Positions 26,974 through 35,367 of a stretch of 64,000 nucleotides of DNA are shown here, piece after piece. A program made the position numbers and the translations under genes. The notes beneath the pieces were generated by a model. It ran no database searches. It was not told where the DNA came from and saw nothing but the letters and a program-made list of their open reading frames with translations. Numbering within the stretch: the first letter of the stretch is position 1; every line of letters starts with the position of its first letter. The DNA is from a virus. The stretch spans positions 1 to 64,000 of IMG/VR virus record IMGVR_UViG_3300042340_000507; one strand, written 5' to 3'.

Positions 26974-26982
26974 GTTTTTTAT
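26847..26982. repeat. 136-bp repeat, intact copy
   Basis: Pairs with 20374-20509 (three mismatches). It holds the 5' end of the GT25 gene and a few bases upstream of its ATG. Confidence 0.85.
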
Positions 26983-26985
26983 GCT

Positions 26986-28281
26986 TTAAGAAACCGAATG
27001 TGATAATTGACCTGTAATTCTTTCACACCAACCCTTGGATTCAGAATGAGGCCATACTACCCAATAGGCTGGATGAACCGCCGTCTGAAATTCTCTCCAG
27101 ATTTTATAGTATCCATCTGGGTCCATCATCATTCTGGATATTTCCTGTTTGTCTGCATCTTTCCGGAAAAGGGTGTTGTCCTGGGCATCGTGAAAAGCCA
27201 CAACCCAAAAATCATAATCAGGCTCTGTTACCTGGTGATATCCCAGATCAATGCAGTGTTTAAAGACCCTCGAGAAACTATTCATCCATTGGTTCTCGTC
27301 TCCTCCGAATTCTTCAATCCCCGGATTAGGAGGGTATTTTTTATCCAGAGTTGCCTGTTGAACTGATCTGCCTGAGAATAAAATACCCGCATATTCTTCA
27401 TATTGTCTGAGGGTCCTGACAGGACCAAATCCATATCGACCGTCGTGTCCTTCCTGCTCTAATCCGTCCATCCCAAAGAGCTTACGGTTCATCAAATGGG
27501 ATCTTTCGTTCTTTTGGACCCACTGTTTATCGTCGTCCCACTGTTTGGTTCTGCCTTTGCGGGTGTACTCATGCCAGATGACTACTCGATGGGGATGGAA
27601 CAAATCATATCCCCAGGTATAGGCTCTAGCGGCAATGGAAATTTCTTCTCCGTGAAAATAATAATAAGGGTTGTGCGGAACCTCCTCACAGAACTTCCCG
27701 AGCGTAAATGCGAAGTGGGCCGAGTAAAACCTTGACGCTACCGGAGCGGTCAAGTTTCTCCAGTCTGGGATGGTCTCAGGTAAAAAAAACACTGCCCCCT
27801 CTGGAATAAATCGATCGAAGGCCATCCTCCAGGGATCTTGAATCCTGCCGGCTGGTTCGTTTTCTGGATCAAAAGAGGAAACGTAAGCCGTTAGCAAAGG
27901 TTTTTTGTGACCCATTTTCTTCAATTGATTTACCATCTGAATGAGATCTTCATCCCAACGAGGAGCAAATCTCATGTGGGAATCAATCTGGAGAGTGTAT
28001 TTTTCCCCCTGGTACTGCTGTTGAACTAGGTGTCTGGCCCAGCATACCCCTTGACTTTCTTCGTGAGGTACATCCAGGATGCGAAAATTGGAGTTGTTTC
28101 TAAACTCGTCCAGATTATCAAAACCATCATCTGGGTGGAACTGACGGCAAATGCCTATCCTTAAATGTTGAGGTGATTTAGCACTTTCAATCATGCTTCT
28201 GAGGGTGGGAACCAGCTGGGGATCCCGATAAGATGCTATTTGAACGAAAATAGTCGGGGAAGAAGAATTACTTCTGGGCAT
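26986..28281 (-). CDS. Skp1-type GlcNAc-transferase family protein
   Basis: 431 residues. The family pattern (PF11397) is clear: TIFVQIASYRDPQLVPTL, LRIGICRQFHPDD, ESQGVCWARHLVQQ, LQIDSHMRFAPRWDED (DxH metal site), SAHFAFTLGKF, YYYFHGEEISIAARAYTWGYDLF. Known members add GlcNAc to hydroxyproline or mucin-like protein. A Thr/Ser/Pro-rich virion protein such as the one at 20948 is a plausible acceptor (inference). Confidence 0.8.
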   Translation of the reverse strand: MPRSNSSSPTIFVQIASYRDPQLVPTLRSMIESAKSPQHLRIGICRQFHPDDGFDNLDEFRNNSNFRILDVPHEESQGVCWARHLVQQQYQGEKYTLQIDSHMRFAPRWDEDLIQMVNQLKKMGHKKPLLTAYVSSFDPENEPAGRIQDPWRMAFDRFIPEGAVFFLPETIPDWRNLTAPVASRFYSAHFAFTLGKFCEEVPHNPYYYFHGEEISIAARAYTWGYDLFHPHRVVIWHEYTRKGRTKQWDDDKQWVQKNERSHLMNRKLFGMDGLEQEGHDGRYGFGPVRTLRQYEEYAGILFSGRSVQQATLDKKYPPNPGIEEFGGDENQWMNSFSRVFKHCIDLGYHQVTEPDYDFWVVAFHDAQDNTLFRKDADKQEISRMMMDPDGYYKIWREFQTAVHPAYWVVWPHSESKGWCERITGQLSHSVS

Positions 28282-28298
28282 AGATGGAAATTATGAGG

Positions 28299-28499
28299 TT
28301 ATTTTTTAATTCCGTATTTAATGAACTTGTACCAGAACCTCTCGTGCAGAAAATAGACCAGGGGTTTAAAAAAGAGTTCTCCTGCCCCAAGAAGAGATGA
28401 GATCTGCCAATCTAAACCGGCACAGAGGGCAATGACAACTGTGGTCAGGGTTCCGAGGATTCTATAGCTGACTGTTTTAGCCAGGTGTCTTTTGAACAT
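28299..28499 (-). CDS. DUF2061 small membrane protein
   Basis: 66 residues from the ATG at 28499 (MFKRHLAKTVSYRILGTL). The pattern KTVSYRILGTLTT, GLDWQISSLLGAGELF and FLHERFWYKF is the DUF2061 signature, with two membrane segments. A longer frame to 28622 would cross the opposite-strand promoter and is rejected. Function unknown. Confidence 0.75.
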   Translation of the reverse strand: MFKRHLAKTVSYRILGTLTTVVIALCAGLDWQISSLLGAGELFFKPLVYFLHERFWYKFIKYGIKK

Positions 28500-28554
28500 T
28501 ACAACCTTTTTATCTGCATAAGGGGAAGAAAGTTTCAAATTGTTCAAAAAAGAG

Positions 28555-28564
28555 GGATATATAA
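28555..28564 (+). promoter_or_regulatory. Late-promoter-like motif
   Basis: GGATATATAA, 12 nt before the ATG at 28577. Confidence 0.6.
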
Positions 28565-28576
28565 GAGAAAAAAAAC

Positions 28577-28957
28577 ATGCACAATTTACGTACATACGAA
28601 GATCTTCGCTTGAACGAGGCATCAGACACTAAAAGTGAGTCCTTTGAGACCTTTGCTGACAATCGCCTGTCAGGTGCTTCTAAAATAGCAGATAATGCCA
28701 AAGAAAAGGGAGGAGACGCCATGTTGACCTACCACCACTTCAACGTCAAATTACCTATCTATCAAAAATCAGCCAAGGGTAAATTCTCGCCAGAGCAGGG
28801 AATAGAAACTCTGAATTCTCTGATTGACGAGTTAAATCAGAGCGTGGGTAAATCTGTTAAAATTTCTCAGGTTGAATTCCAGAAGTTAGTCGGACTTATA
28901 GAAGTCTGGGGTGAACTCTTAATTAAGTACCAAGAAAAAAAAGGGACAGATGAGTAA
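28577..28957 (+). CDS. Tagged small protein
   Basis: 126 residues. The tag is MHNLRTYEDLRLNEAS, ending in a Leu-Asn-Glu site like T4 prohead protease targets. A Ser/Asp-rich stretch follows, then a helical domain (IETLNSLIDELNQSVGKSV). The stop overlaps the next ATG by 8 nt. Internal head protein is the inferred role. Confidence 0.6.
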   Translation: MHNLRTYEDLRLNEASDTKSESFETFADNRLSGASKIADNAKEKGGDAMLTYHHFNVKLPIYQKSAKGKFSPEQGIETLNSLIDELNQSVGKSVKISQVEFQKLVGLIEVWGELLIKYQEKKGTDE

Positions 28958-29417
28958 GGTTCAAAAAATTTGGGAATTTTATATGGATCCCCTAGATATG
29001 GATCTTCTAGATGATCTGGGCTTAAGTCGATTGGGTGGCTATGTTTTTCAGTGGGATAGTAAAACTGAAACCCCTTTGGTTGAGGTCATCATTGCATCAA
29101 ATCCTAGAAAGGCTTTAGAGATCTATGCTGAATATGGTTGGTTTGGACCTGATATTGAGCTAGCAATGAATAAACACGATATTAAATTTAAGTACTTCAA
29201 AGATTTTTTCATCTATTTAGAAAGTCAAGGTGTCATCTTCAACGCCAAAGTTATTGAGCAGCTTTTTGTCAAACCCGATCAAACATCTCCTGGCTATGGC
29301 AGGGTCAACGCCTTGAATCCTTTTACCGTGACCCAGTTTCTGAAATCAAAGTTCGAAAATGTGGAATCTCGCTACAACTACTACTTCAAACAATCGACCT
29401 CTTGGCAGCAGTTGTGA
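28950..29417 (+). CDS. Protein of unknown function
   Basis: 155 residues, acidic start (MDPLDMDLLDDLGLSRLGG). Translationally coupled to the tagged gene before it. No motif recognised. Ends 4 nt from the convergent gene. Confidence 0.55.
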   Translation: MSKVQKIWEFYMDPLDMDLLDDLGLSRLGGYVFQWDSKTETPLVEVIIASNPRKALEIYAEYGWFGPDIELAMNKHDIKFKYFKDFFIYLESQGVIFNAKVIEQLFVKPDQTSPGYGRVNALNPFTVTQFLKSKFENVESRYNYYFKQSTSWQQL

Positions 29418-29421
29418 GTGA

Positions 29422-30030
29422 TTACTTTCTTTTCTCCGCCTTAGCTTTTTTTGCCTGTTGGTAAAGGGCCTTATCGTGCATTTTTGTTGTTTTCCCTCCT
29501 GTAATGAAAGAATTTACTCTAGCGTGAGCCCATTGGTCTGGAGTTGTTCCTGGGATATGTCCTATCGCCCAGGCGGCCTTGCCACGTTTAAACACTTGTT
29601 TAAGTATTCCTAAAGGAAATCCACTTTTTTCTGCTTTCTTTTTGAGTGCTTTGTTAGCTGGAGAACTAGAAGTATCAACTGAACCTGCTGCTGATCCTTC
29701 TTCCAAGGGGTCACACTCTTCTCCTGACTCTTGCAGTTCAAGAAAAACCTCGTAAGCAGCCTGCTCAATTTTGGATCCAAAATCTTCGTATACAATTAGG
29801 TTGGATTCCAAAGAAATCTCTTCATTCTCCCCAAACATTTCCTTGTATTTTTTTGTGTACTTGCTCATCTTAGTCTCAACTTTTTTACCTTTACCGGCCT
29901 TTCTGCTTTTATAATCTGCGTCCCAGGGACCGTAGGCTGAGGGGTCAGAATCTTCCTTGTCTTTATGCTTCAAGATCTCTCTTTTCATCACTCTCGGATT
30001 TTTGGTCAAATATTTTTTCGGTATTTTCAT
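29422..30030 (-). CDS. DUF5872/DUF5824-like protein
   Basis: 202 residues. The basic N-terminus (KKYLTKNPRVMKREILKH, DPSAYGPWDADYKS, KYTKKYKEMFG) and the C-terminal half (PLGILKQVFKRGKAAWAIGH, WAHARVNSFITGGKT) correspond to two small domains that I recall as common in large phages and giant viruses. Between them is an acidic linker with LIVYEDFGSKIEQAA. The start overlaps the HNH gene. Function unknown. Confidence 0.6.
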   Translation of the reverse strand: MKIPKKYLTKNPRVMKREILKHKDKEDSDPSAYGPWDADYKSRKAGKGKKVETKMSKYTKKYKEMFGENEEISLESNLIVYEDFGSKIEQAAYEVFLELQESGEECDPLEEGSAAGSVDTSSSPANKALKKKAEKSGFPLGILKQVFKRGKAAWAIGHIPGTTPDQWAHARVNSFITGGKTTKMHDKALYQQAKKAKAEKRK

Positions 30031-30418
30031 GACTTTGTGCGTCTTTATTTTCGGCCTGTGCTTCCGCAGAATTCCTGTGGCAGGAGAGTTTTTTGTAGAT
30101 CAATTCTATCTCTTCATAGGACAAATTGCTTTTCTTAGAATTGATATCGACCGTGCAAGAAACCACGTTGCCTTCTATATATCCTTTGGCTGAATCTATC
30201 CGGTCAAAACTTCTGGAAAAAGGGCCTTCCTCCTCGAATTTTTTACCGGTGTAGTAGCACTGTGAATAGGTCAAGAGATTCTTGACCGTGGGAAAACTAA
30301 GGCCAAATTCCAGACCTCTGTCTTGGGCACTCTGATAAATCTTGAGCATTTTTTTGGCCACTTCTAAATCAGTGATTTCTTTGGACTGCTCGAACCTGAA
30401 TTTTTTTTTTGTTTTCAA
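29963..30418 (-). CDS. HNH-type endonuclease-like protein (TTG start)
   Basis: 152 residues using a TTG start at 30418, just downstream of the promoter motif at 30429-30439 and an AGGA sequence. Earlier in-frame starts lie upstream of that motif. YSQCYYTGKKF, SFDRIDSAKGYIEGNVVSC and INSKKSNLSYEE form the treble-clef DRIDS..GY..GNVV pattern of a phage HNH family. It could nick or cut DNA or RNA, or be a selfish element. Confidence 0.65.
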   Translation of the reverse strand: MKTKKKFRFEQSKEITDLEVAKKMLKIYQSAQDRGLEFGLSFPTVKNLLTYSQCYYTGKKFEEEGPFSRSFDRIDSAKGYIEGNVVSCTVDINSKKSNLSYEEIELIYKKLSCHRNSAEAQAENKDAQSHENTEKIFDQKSESDEKRDLEA

Positions 30419-30428
30419 AATCTTTTTT

Positions 30429-30439
30429 CCTATATATCC
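30429..30439 (-). promoter_or_regulatory. Late-promoter-like motif
   Basis: Minus-strand GGATATATAGG, about 10 nt before the TTG start at 30418. Divergent with the motif at 30480. Confidence 0.6.
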
Positions 30440-30479
30440 TGGACAAAACAGATAATTCTCGAGGAAGGCAGTACAAAAA

Positions 30480-30488
30480 GATATATAG
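30480..30488 (+). promoter_or_regulatory. Late-promoter-like motif
   Basis: GATATATAG, 16 nt before the TTG at 30505. Confidence 0.6.
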
Positions 30489-30504
30489 AAAAAAAAGAAA
30501 ATCT

Positions 30505-32037
30505 TTGCCAACAGCCCGTCCCTTTGCCTATAATTCATCCGGCACTTCTTCCAGAGTAGCAGGCACTCTTCAATTTGGTACTATGACCATCGGAGGCACC
30601 GCTCCTTCCTCTACCTATCAGAGCGGGACTGGTCTCCAGTGGTGGAATGGTCCAGATGAAGATATTGGTTATGCCATCATCGCCAAAACAGTTCCCTCTG
30701 GCACACAGCCAACCCCGGTGGTAGGTCCTAACGAAATTTTAAATCCCACCTTATCGGGGGCAGTGGGTGGATCACTACCGACTGGGTGGACCGCATCCGC
30801 TGTTCCATCAGGTATCACAATAACCTATGGGGCAGTTCAGACATCGGGTGGGATTTCGTATTTTGATATTGGGGTTAGTGGTACTAGAACAGTCGGAACA
30901 GGTTCTTTTTTTATTACGACAACCTCATTGGATCTGGTCGCTGCTCTGGGTCAAACCTGGGGAGCTAGATACTGGATTGCAGGAGTTACCGGGTCCATCC
31001 CAGGTCTTGCTATCCAGACCCTTGAACTTCAGGAAACCACAACTTTAGGAACCTCGACTTTTAACATTATTCCAACTTCTGAGTTGAAACTGTACGTTGG
31101 TTCCAGAACTTTAACCGGTTCTGATACCAATCGGGTTAGATCTAGGATTTCTTTTGCACTTATAAATGGGGTGTCGGTAAATTTTACCCTCCGAGTCGGA
31201 TCTCCTATTTTTGGTTTGCAGCAATTGGCCTCTGTGGGCTTCAACCGGGCGGCCAATCAGTCCCAATTTTTACAGATGTCTGCCCAGCTGTCGGGTTTAA
31301 ATCCTGCCACTGATGATGCGGCTGTCCGGGCCTTAAACGCCAACAGCTGTTGGACCAACTACAACCCTGCCATCACCTCCAATCTGATTCTCTCTCTAGA
31401 TGGAGCCAATGAGGCTTCTTATCCAGGCTCGGGAACGGAGTGGTGGAATTTGGTGTCTGTCCAGGGAGGTTCACCTAAGGCGGATCTGTTTAACTCCCCT
31501 TCATATGGCAGTGGTAAATTTGATTTTGATGGACTCACTCAGTATGCTCAAACCCCATCCAACGTCACGGGGAGCCAATGGAGCGTTGAGGCGTGGTTTA
31601 AAACAGGAGCATCTTTAGTTGGAGAAGAGACCTCGATAGTTTCAGCCTTAGTTGCCAACGGAGATGTAGCTTTTTCTTTGGGTAATTATGACTCTGCCGA
31701 AAATTTTTTGGATATTGGTTTCTACAAAAATGGGTCATGGTTCACCTCTTTATATAGAATAACCCCTAGTATCGGCACAATTTATCAGTTGGTGGGAACT
31801 TATAATGGATCGGACTTAAGTTTCTATCAAAATGGTACTCTTTTGGGAAGCAGTTCTTTACCTGGAGCCCCTACTTTTGATAGTCCAGTGACCATAGCAC
31901 GTAGTGGAAATCCAGGTGAGGGATCCGAATTTTATTTCCAAGGTTCCGTTTATATCATCAGAATTTACTCTTCTGCTTTAAATTCAGGGGACGTTTCTAA
32001 AAATTGGAATGCAAACAAGGACAGATTCGGTCTGTAA
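30505..32037 (+). CDS. LamG-domain adhesin (TTG start)
   Basis: 510 residues from a TTG at 30505 (protein M-PTARPFAYNSSG). A frame extending upstream to 30409 crosses the promoter and is rejected. The N-terminal 80 residues (LQWWNGPDEDIGYAIIAK) parallel those of the adhesin at 4527-7754, suggesting a common virion attachment. The C-terminal ~210 residues are a LamG/concanavalin-like domain (NLILSLDGANEASYP, FDFDGLTQYAQTP, WSVEAWFKTG). Receptor or glycan binding is likely. Confidence 0.8.
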   Translation: MPTARPFAYNSSGTSSRVAGTLQFGTMTIGGTAPSSTYQSGTGLQWWNGPDEDIGYAIIAKTVPSGTQPTPVVGPNEILNPTLSGAVGGSLPTGWTASAVPSGITITYGAVQTSGGISYFDIGVSGTRTVGTGSFFITTTSLDLVAALGQTWGARYWIAGVTGSIPGLAIQTLELQETTTLGTSTFNIIPTSELKLYVGSRTLTGSDTNRVRSRISFALINGVSVNFTLRVGSPIFGLQQLASVGFNRAANQSQFLQMSAQLSGLNPATDDAAVRALNANSCWTNYNPAITSNLILSLDGANEASYPGSGTEWWNLVSVQGGSPKADLFNSPSYGSGKFDFDGLTQYAQTPSNVTGSQWSVEAWFKTGASLVGEETSIVSALVANGDVAFSLGNYDSAENFLDIGFYKNGSWFTSLYRITPSIGTIYQLVGTYNGSDLSFYQNGTLLGSSSLPGAPTFDSPVTIARSGNPGEGSEFYFQGSVYIIRIYSSALNSGDVSKNWNANKDRFGL

Positions 32038-32057
32038 ATGCTGTTAGGTATGTTCTT

Positions 32058-32150
32058 TTCAAAAAAACGGATATATAGAAAAATTTAAAAGCAAGTTATG
32101 GTTCACAATTTCAACCAATTTTTACAGGACCTTAACGAGGAAAAATCAGA
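32058..32150 (+). repeat. Promoter-plus-tag cassette, copy 1
   Basis: About 93 bp almost identical to 35722-35814. It contains the GATATATA motif, the leader, the ATG and the codons of MVHNFNQFLQ..LNEEKS. Past the cassette the two genes differ completely. Confidence 0.85.
32069..32078 (+). promoter_or_regulatory. Late-promoter-like motif
   Basis: GGATATATAG, 19 nt before the ATG at 32098. Confidence 0.65.
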
Positions 32151-33039
32151 GTCTAAATCCAAACCCAACCTGACCTTTCGTGATTTTGACGGTCTTATCC
32201 TAGAAAAGGATTTGCAAATCGAGCACGTATATCGATGTGTGGATAAAGAAATGTCCATAGCCATTGAGCACTGTCTAAAAAAAGGAATTCCTAAAGAATT
32301 CATCAAATATGGAATTGGAATTTTAGGCAGAGAATCAGATTACGGGCAGACTGTCCAGGGGTTACTTCCAACCAGATACGGAATCAAATCAGTTCCTGAG
32401 TATGCAATCAATTACGTCACTCAAGAAATTCCTTCCCTAGGGGGTCTAGTTAAAAAAATCGCCCAAGAGGTTTCAGATAAGGAAAACTGGGCTCCAAGTA
32501 TGGGAATAGCACAAATGACTCCAGATGTTGCTAAGAAATACAACGTCGACCTTAATGCCCTGATGACAATGTCGGGTTCTTTGTATGCAGCCTGTAGATA
32601 TCTGAAGGATCTCTACGAACAGAATAAGAAAAACTATTCCGAAAAATCTCCCTCGGTCATCATCGACAAAGGGAATTTAATCAATAATCCTAGCTCTACC
32701 GGAAATTCTGTTATGGATGCAGCTATAATCTCGTATAATTTAGGAGCAGAGCGTCTCCAAAACAAGTACTGTCAAACAGATAATCCTGGTTACGCAGCCC
32801 CTGTAAATTCACCAGGCGGCGTTTATCTGCCATTTCCTAAAGAAAAACCTGATTTTAAACTTCGGGTTTTAAAAGATAAGCCCATCCCCAATTATTTACC
32901 CAATATCAAAACATCTACCAAGAGCGTGGGTAAGAAGATGCTAGATAAAATGGGGTGGAAAACAAAAGATGAATACATCTCGAGTTTAGGATACCTCAAA
33001 GAAGTTGTTGAGAGGTCTAAAAAGGTAGGATGCATTTAA
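32098..33039 (+). CDS. Tagged lytic transglycosylase-like protein
   Basis: 313 residues. The tag MVHNFNQFLQDLNEE is followed by an SLT-like domain: GILGRESDYG with E79 as catalytic acid, WAPSMGIAQMTPDVAKKY (131-148), LYAACRYLKDLYEQN, and IISYNLGAERL (211-220). Known relatives cleave the murein glycan strand. There is no signal peptide, so it must be carried in the virion or released at lysis. First of a run of cell-wall genes with the same promoter and tag. Confidence 0.75.
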   Translation: MVHNFNQFLQDLNEEKSESKSKPNLTFRDFDGLILEKDLQIEHVYRCVDKEMSIAIEHCLKKGIPKEFIKYGIGILGRESDYGQTVQGLLPTRYGIKSVPEYAINYVTQEIPSLGGLVKKIAQEVSDKENWAPSMGIAQMTPDVAKKYNVDLNALMTMSGSLYAACRYLKDLYEQNKKNYSEKSPSVIIDKGNLINNPSSTGNSVMDAAIISYNLGAERLQNKYCQTDNPGYAAPVNSPGGVYLPFPKEKPDFKLRVLKDKPIPNYLPNIKTSTKSVGKKMLDKMGWKTKDEYISSLGYLKEVVERSKKVGCI

Positions 33040-33045
33040 TTTTTT

Positions 33046-33396
33046 TTATTGTCCACATTTGGACTTTTTTCTAGCCTCTATCTCCATCCAGTGTTGATTA
33101 ACTCTTCCGTTTTTGATGAGCCCCTTCATGTATTCGAAATGGAAGAGAACCAGCCCCATCCTTTTATATTGGTCCCAGTGTATTTTTTCGTGAGCTAAAA
33201 TAGTGCCGCAGTCATCTCCTTCATTTTTGTATTTTTTCTCAATAAAAATTCCAACAGGGGGAATGGTAGCCGCCATCTGTTTACCTGGAATATCAAACGG
33301 GAGATAAAAAACCCTCTCTTTTTTAGCAGAAAAAAATGAGAACAAGAAGCATGCCGAAGAGATTAAAATGATGTATTTTCCTATTAATTTTTTCAT
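33046..33396 (-). CDS. Membrane-anchored HExxH metallopeptidase-like protein
   Basis: 116 residues from the ATG at 33396 (MKKLIGKYIILISSACFLF); the frame could extend 7 codons to 33417. A signal-anchor is followed by a short domain with ILAHEKIHWDQYKRMGL, the zinc motif HExxH, and MEIEARKKSK, a likely third-ligand helix. A periplasm-facing peptidase is likely; the target is unknown. Convergent with the transglycosylase gene. Confidence 0.6.
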   Translation of the reverse strand: MKKLIGKYIILISSACFLFSFFSAKKERVFYLPFDIPGKQMAATIPPVGIFIEKKYKNEGDDCGTILAHEKIHWDQYKRMGLVLFHFEYMKGLIKNGRVNQHWMEIEARKKSKCGQ

Positions 33397-33445
33397 CAGG
33401 AGAATTTTGCCTACCAAATATAGGATAAAGTCTTCAAACTTTGGT

Positions 33446-33454
33446 GATATATAG
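33446..33454 (+). promoter_or_regulatory. Late-promoter-like motif
   Basis: GATATATAG, 19 nt before the ATG at 33474. The leader resembles the cassette at 32058. Confidence 0.6.
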
Positions 33455-33473
33455 AAAAATTTAAAAACAGATT

Positions 33474-34673
33474 ATGGTTCACAATTTCAACCAATTCCTA
33501 ACCCATAGATCTTTGTTAGAATCACAAATTTTAGAGAGAGCAGAAGGTGACTTTTTTCCGGAGGAAAATATTGAGATTTCTATTGATGATATCAAAGTAC
33601 CAATGAGACCTCCTGACAAGTCATCATCTTCTGACAAATCAGGAACAGTTCGTGCAACTCAGACAGAGATTCCAGCAGATGTGGTTGAATATACGGTTAG
33701 ATCAGGAGATACCTTGGCTAAAATTGCCCTGTCTTTGGGGATGAAAGCTACAGATTGGAAAAAAATTTACACCCCTAATGCATCTGTAATTGGACCTGAC
33801 CCTAATAAAATACGAGTGGGAATGAAATTAAAGGTTCCCAAGGGATCTTCTCCTTCTACCAGTACTCCAAGTCCAACCTCTTCTAAAACTGATAAAGAAC
33901 AGGATAAAAAAATTAAGGTGGTTCAGATTAGTAACCAAACTGATCCTGATTATATCAAAAAGTTAAAAGAGGTTAAATCTTCTATAGATTCTTCTGGGTC
34001 TAAAGTACTGTTTGATGTAAATAAACCTTTAGGCTGTGCTACTTTTGTTAATGGGTTTACCAAAGCCGTAGAGTATGTAAATGATGCCTGGAAAGCCAGA
34101 GATACGATAGAAGGAACCGTAATTTATGATGTATTTAAAGGTCTGGATAAGGATCAGATCGCAACATGCATCAATCTTTGGAATGAAATTTATCAAAGAC
34201 AACCAGCTTTGGTATTGGATGGTACAAACTCGAAAAACGTCAAATGGAGGTTGGGCCAGAAAGGGGGGAAAGAAATTAGGAATTTAATCATAAACCTCTT
34301 AGAAAAAAATCCATTAGATGCAAAAAAACTAAAAATAGGAGATATCTGCGGAATCTTCTATCCTGCATCAATTCGCCAGGAGCAAGCATTTTATGAAGCA
34401 GGAAAAAATTACTTTACTGACGCAAATGGTAATAAAGGGAGAGGAAACGTACCAGGAAGAACGATCGCCGAAGGTAAATCTTGGGCTATGAACTCACACG
34501 TTGGTATAGTAGGAGCCATTGAAAACGGAAATCCTGTGATATTTCACGCTATTCCTAAATATGGTGGCCTAGCAGTAGATATCTGGGCGGATGGAGTTGA
34601 TAAAATTCACGGGGGAGGTAAAATAGTTTGGGTGAAAAGACCCAAAACTTCTCAATCCGTGATAGAGTTATGA
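33474..34673 (+). CDS. Tagged LysM protein with cysteine-peptidase-like domain
   Basis: 399 residues. The tag MVHNFNQFLTHRSLLESQ is followed by a LysM domain (YTVRSGDTLAKIALSLGM to GMKLKVP, ~73-122) for murein binding and a Ser/Thr/Pro linker. The C-terminal ~215 residues have LGCATFVNGFTKAVE, with C188 a candidate nucleophile, and NSHVGIVGAIENG, with H342 a candidate base, as in NlpC/P60 or CHAP peptidases. The spacing is unusually long, so the family is uncertain. It would cut peptide bonds in murein. Confidence 0.6.
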   Translation: MVHNFNQFLTHRSLLESQILERAEGDFFPEENIEISIDDIKVPMRPPDKSSSSDKSGTVRATQTEIPADVVEYTVRSGDTLAKIALSLGMKATDWKKIYTPNASVIGPDPNKIRVGMKLKVPKGSSPSTSTPSPTSSKTDKEQDKKIKVVQISNQTDPDYIKKLKEVKSSIDSSGSKVLFDVNKPLGCATFVNGFTKAVEYVNDAWKARDTIEGTVIYDVFKGLDKDQIATCINLWNEIYQRQPALVLDGTNSKNVKWRLGQKGGKEIRNLIINLLEKNPLDAKKLKIGDICGIFYPASIRQEQAFYEAGKNYFTDANGNKGRGNVPGRTIAEGKSWAMNSHVGIVGAIENGNPVIFHAIPKYGGLAVDIWADGVDKIHGGGKIVWVKRPKTSQSVIEL

Positions 34674-34697
34674 GGGATTTGCTTGAGAGAAGAGATA

Positions 34698-35273
34698 CTA
34701 AGAAATAACATAGACAAGACAACCGTTTTTGGTAAGGTCAATTATTTTTTTGTTGAATTCCGGTGGGGTAGAAAAACAACCTTTTGACCAAAGAGTCTTT
34801 ATTTTTATCCCATTTATGACAAATTCTGTGGAATGGAAGATGATTGCCCTTTGGTAGGCATTATTATTTTCTCCTACATCAAGGCCTTTAATTCTCATGG
34901 AGTATCCTAATTTCCCGTGATAAGTTTCTGCGGTAACAAAGACACCTTTACAACTCAAGTAGCTTCCACTGACGTTGCTAAATTTTTCGGGAATGAAAAA
35001 ACCTGATTTTTTAGCATGGGAAACTCTGCTTTCCAGAATTATTTCTCTCTTTTTCATGTCCAGTACGTACAATCTATTGACAAAAATGTTTTTTCGATAA
35101 TCGATGACTATTACTCGATCAGTTCTTTTAGGCCTGTATTTTTTTATTAACTCTTCAGATTGTGAATAAAAATCAGTCTGGTTATCGATTGATAATCTGG
35201 GTAAAGGATAACCAAATAAATTCCCAACTAGCAGTAAAAAAAATGGGAACAAAAGAATTTTAATTGCCTTCAT
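34698..35273 (-). CDS. Secreted L,D-transpeptidase-like protein
   Basis: 191 residues. A signal peptide (ILLFPFFLLLVGNLFG) precedes a domain matching murein L,D-transpeptidase family PF13645: VIDYRKN, KFSNVSGSYLSCKGVF, YSMRIKGLDVGENNNAYQRA, IIFHSTEFV, and SKGCFSTPP with the catalytic Cys. It would act on the host cell wall in the periplasm. Minus-strand gene embedded among plus-strand tagged genes. Confidence 0.7.
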   Translation of the reverse strand: MKAIKILLFPFFLLLVGNLFGYPLPRLSIDNQTDFYSQSEELIKKYRPKRTDRVIVIDYRKNIFVNRLYVLDMKKREIILESRVSHAKKSGFFIPEKFSNVSGSYLSCKGVFVTAETYHGKLGYSMRIKGLDVGENNNAYQRAIIFHSTEFVINGIKIKTLWSKGCFSTPPEFNKKIIDLTKNGCLVYVIS

Positions 35274-35337
35274 ATTTTGAATTTATTTTAGAATGTGATT
35301 TGTCTCCAAATATAAGAGAAAGCCTTCAGACATTAAT

Positions 35338-35346
35338 GATATATAG
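35338..35346 (+). promoter_or_regulatory. Late-promoter-like motif
   Basis: GATATATAG, 21 nt before the ATG at 35368. Confidence 0.6.
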
Positions 35347-35367
35347 AGAAAAATCTTCTAATTTTTC

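Noticed and set aside
30409-30504. Upstream extension of the LamG adhesin
   Set aside because: It would begin upstream of the promoter motif and covers the divergent promoter region; the TTG at 30505 fits better.
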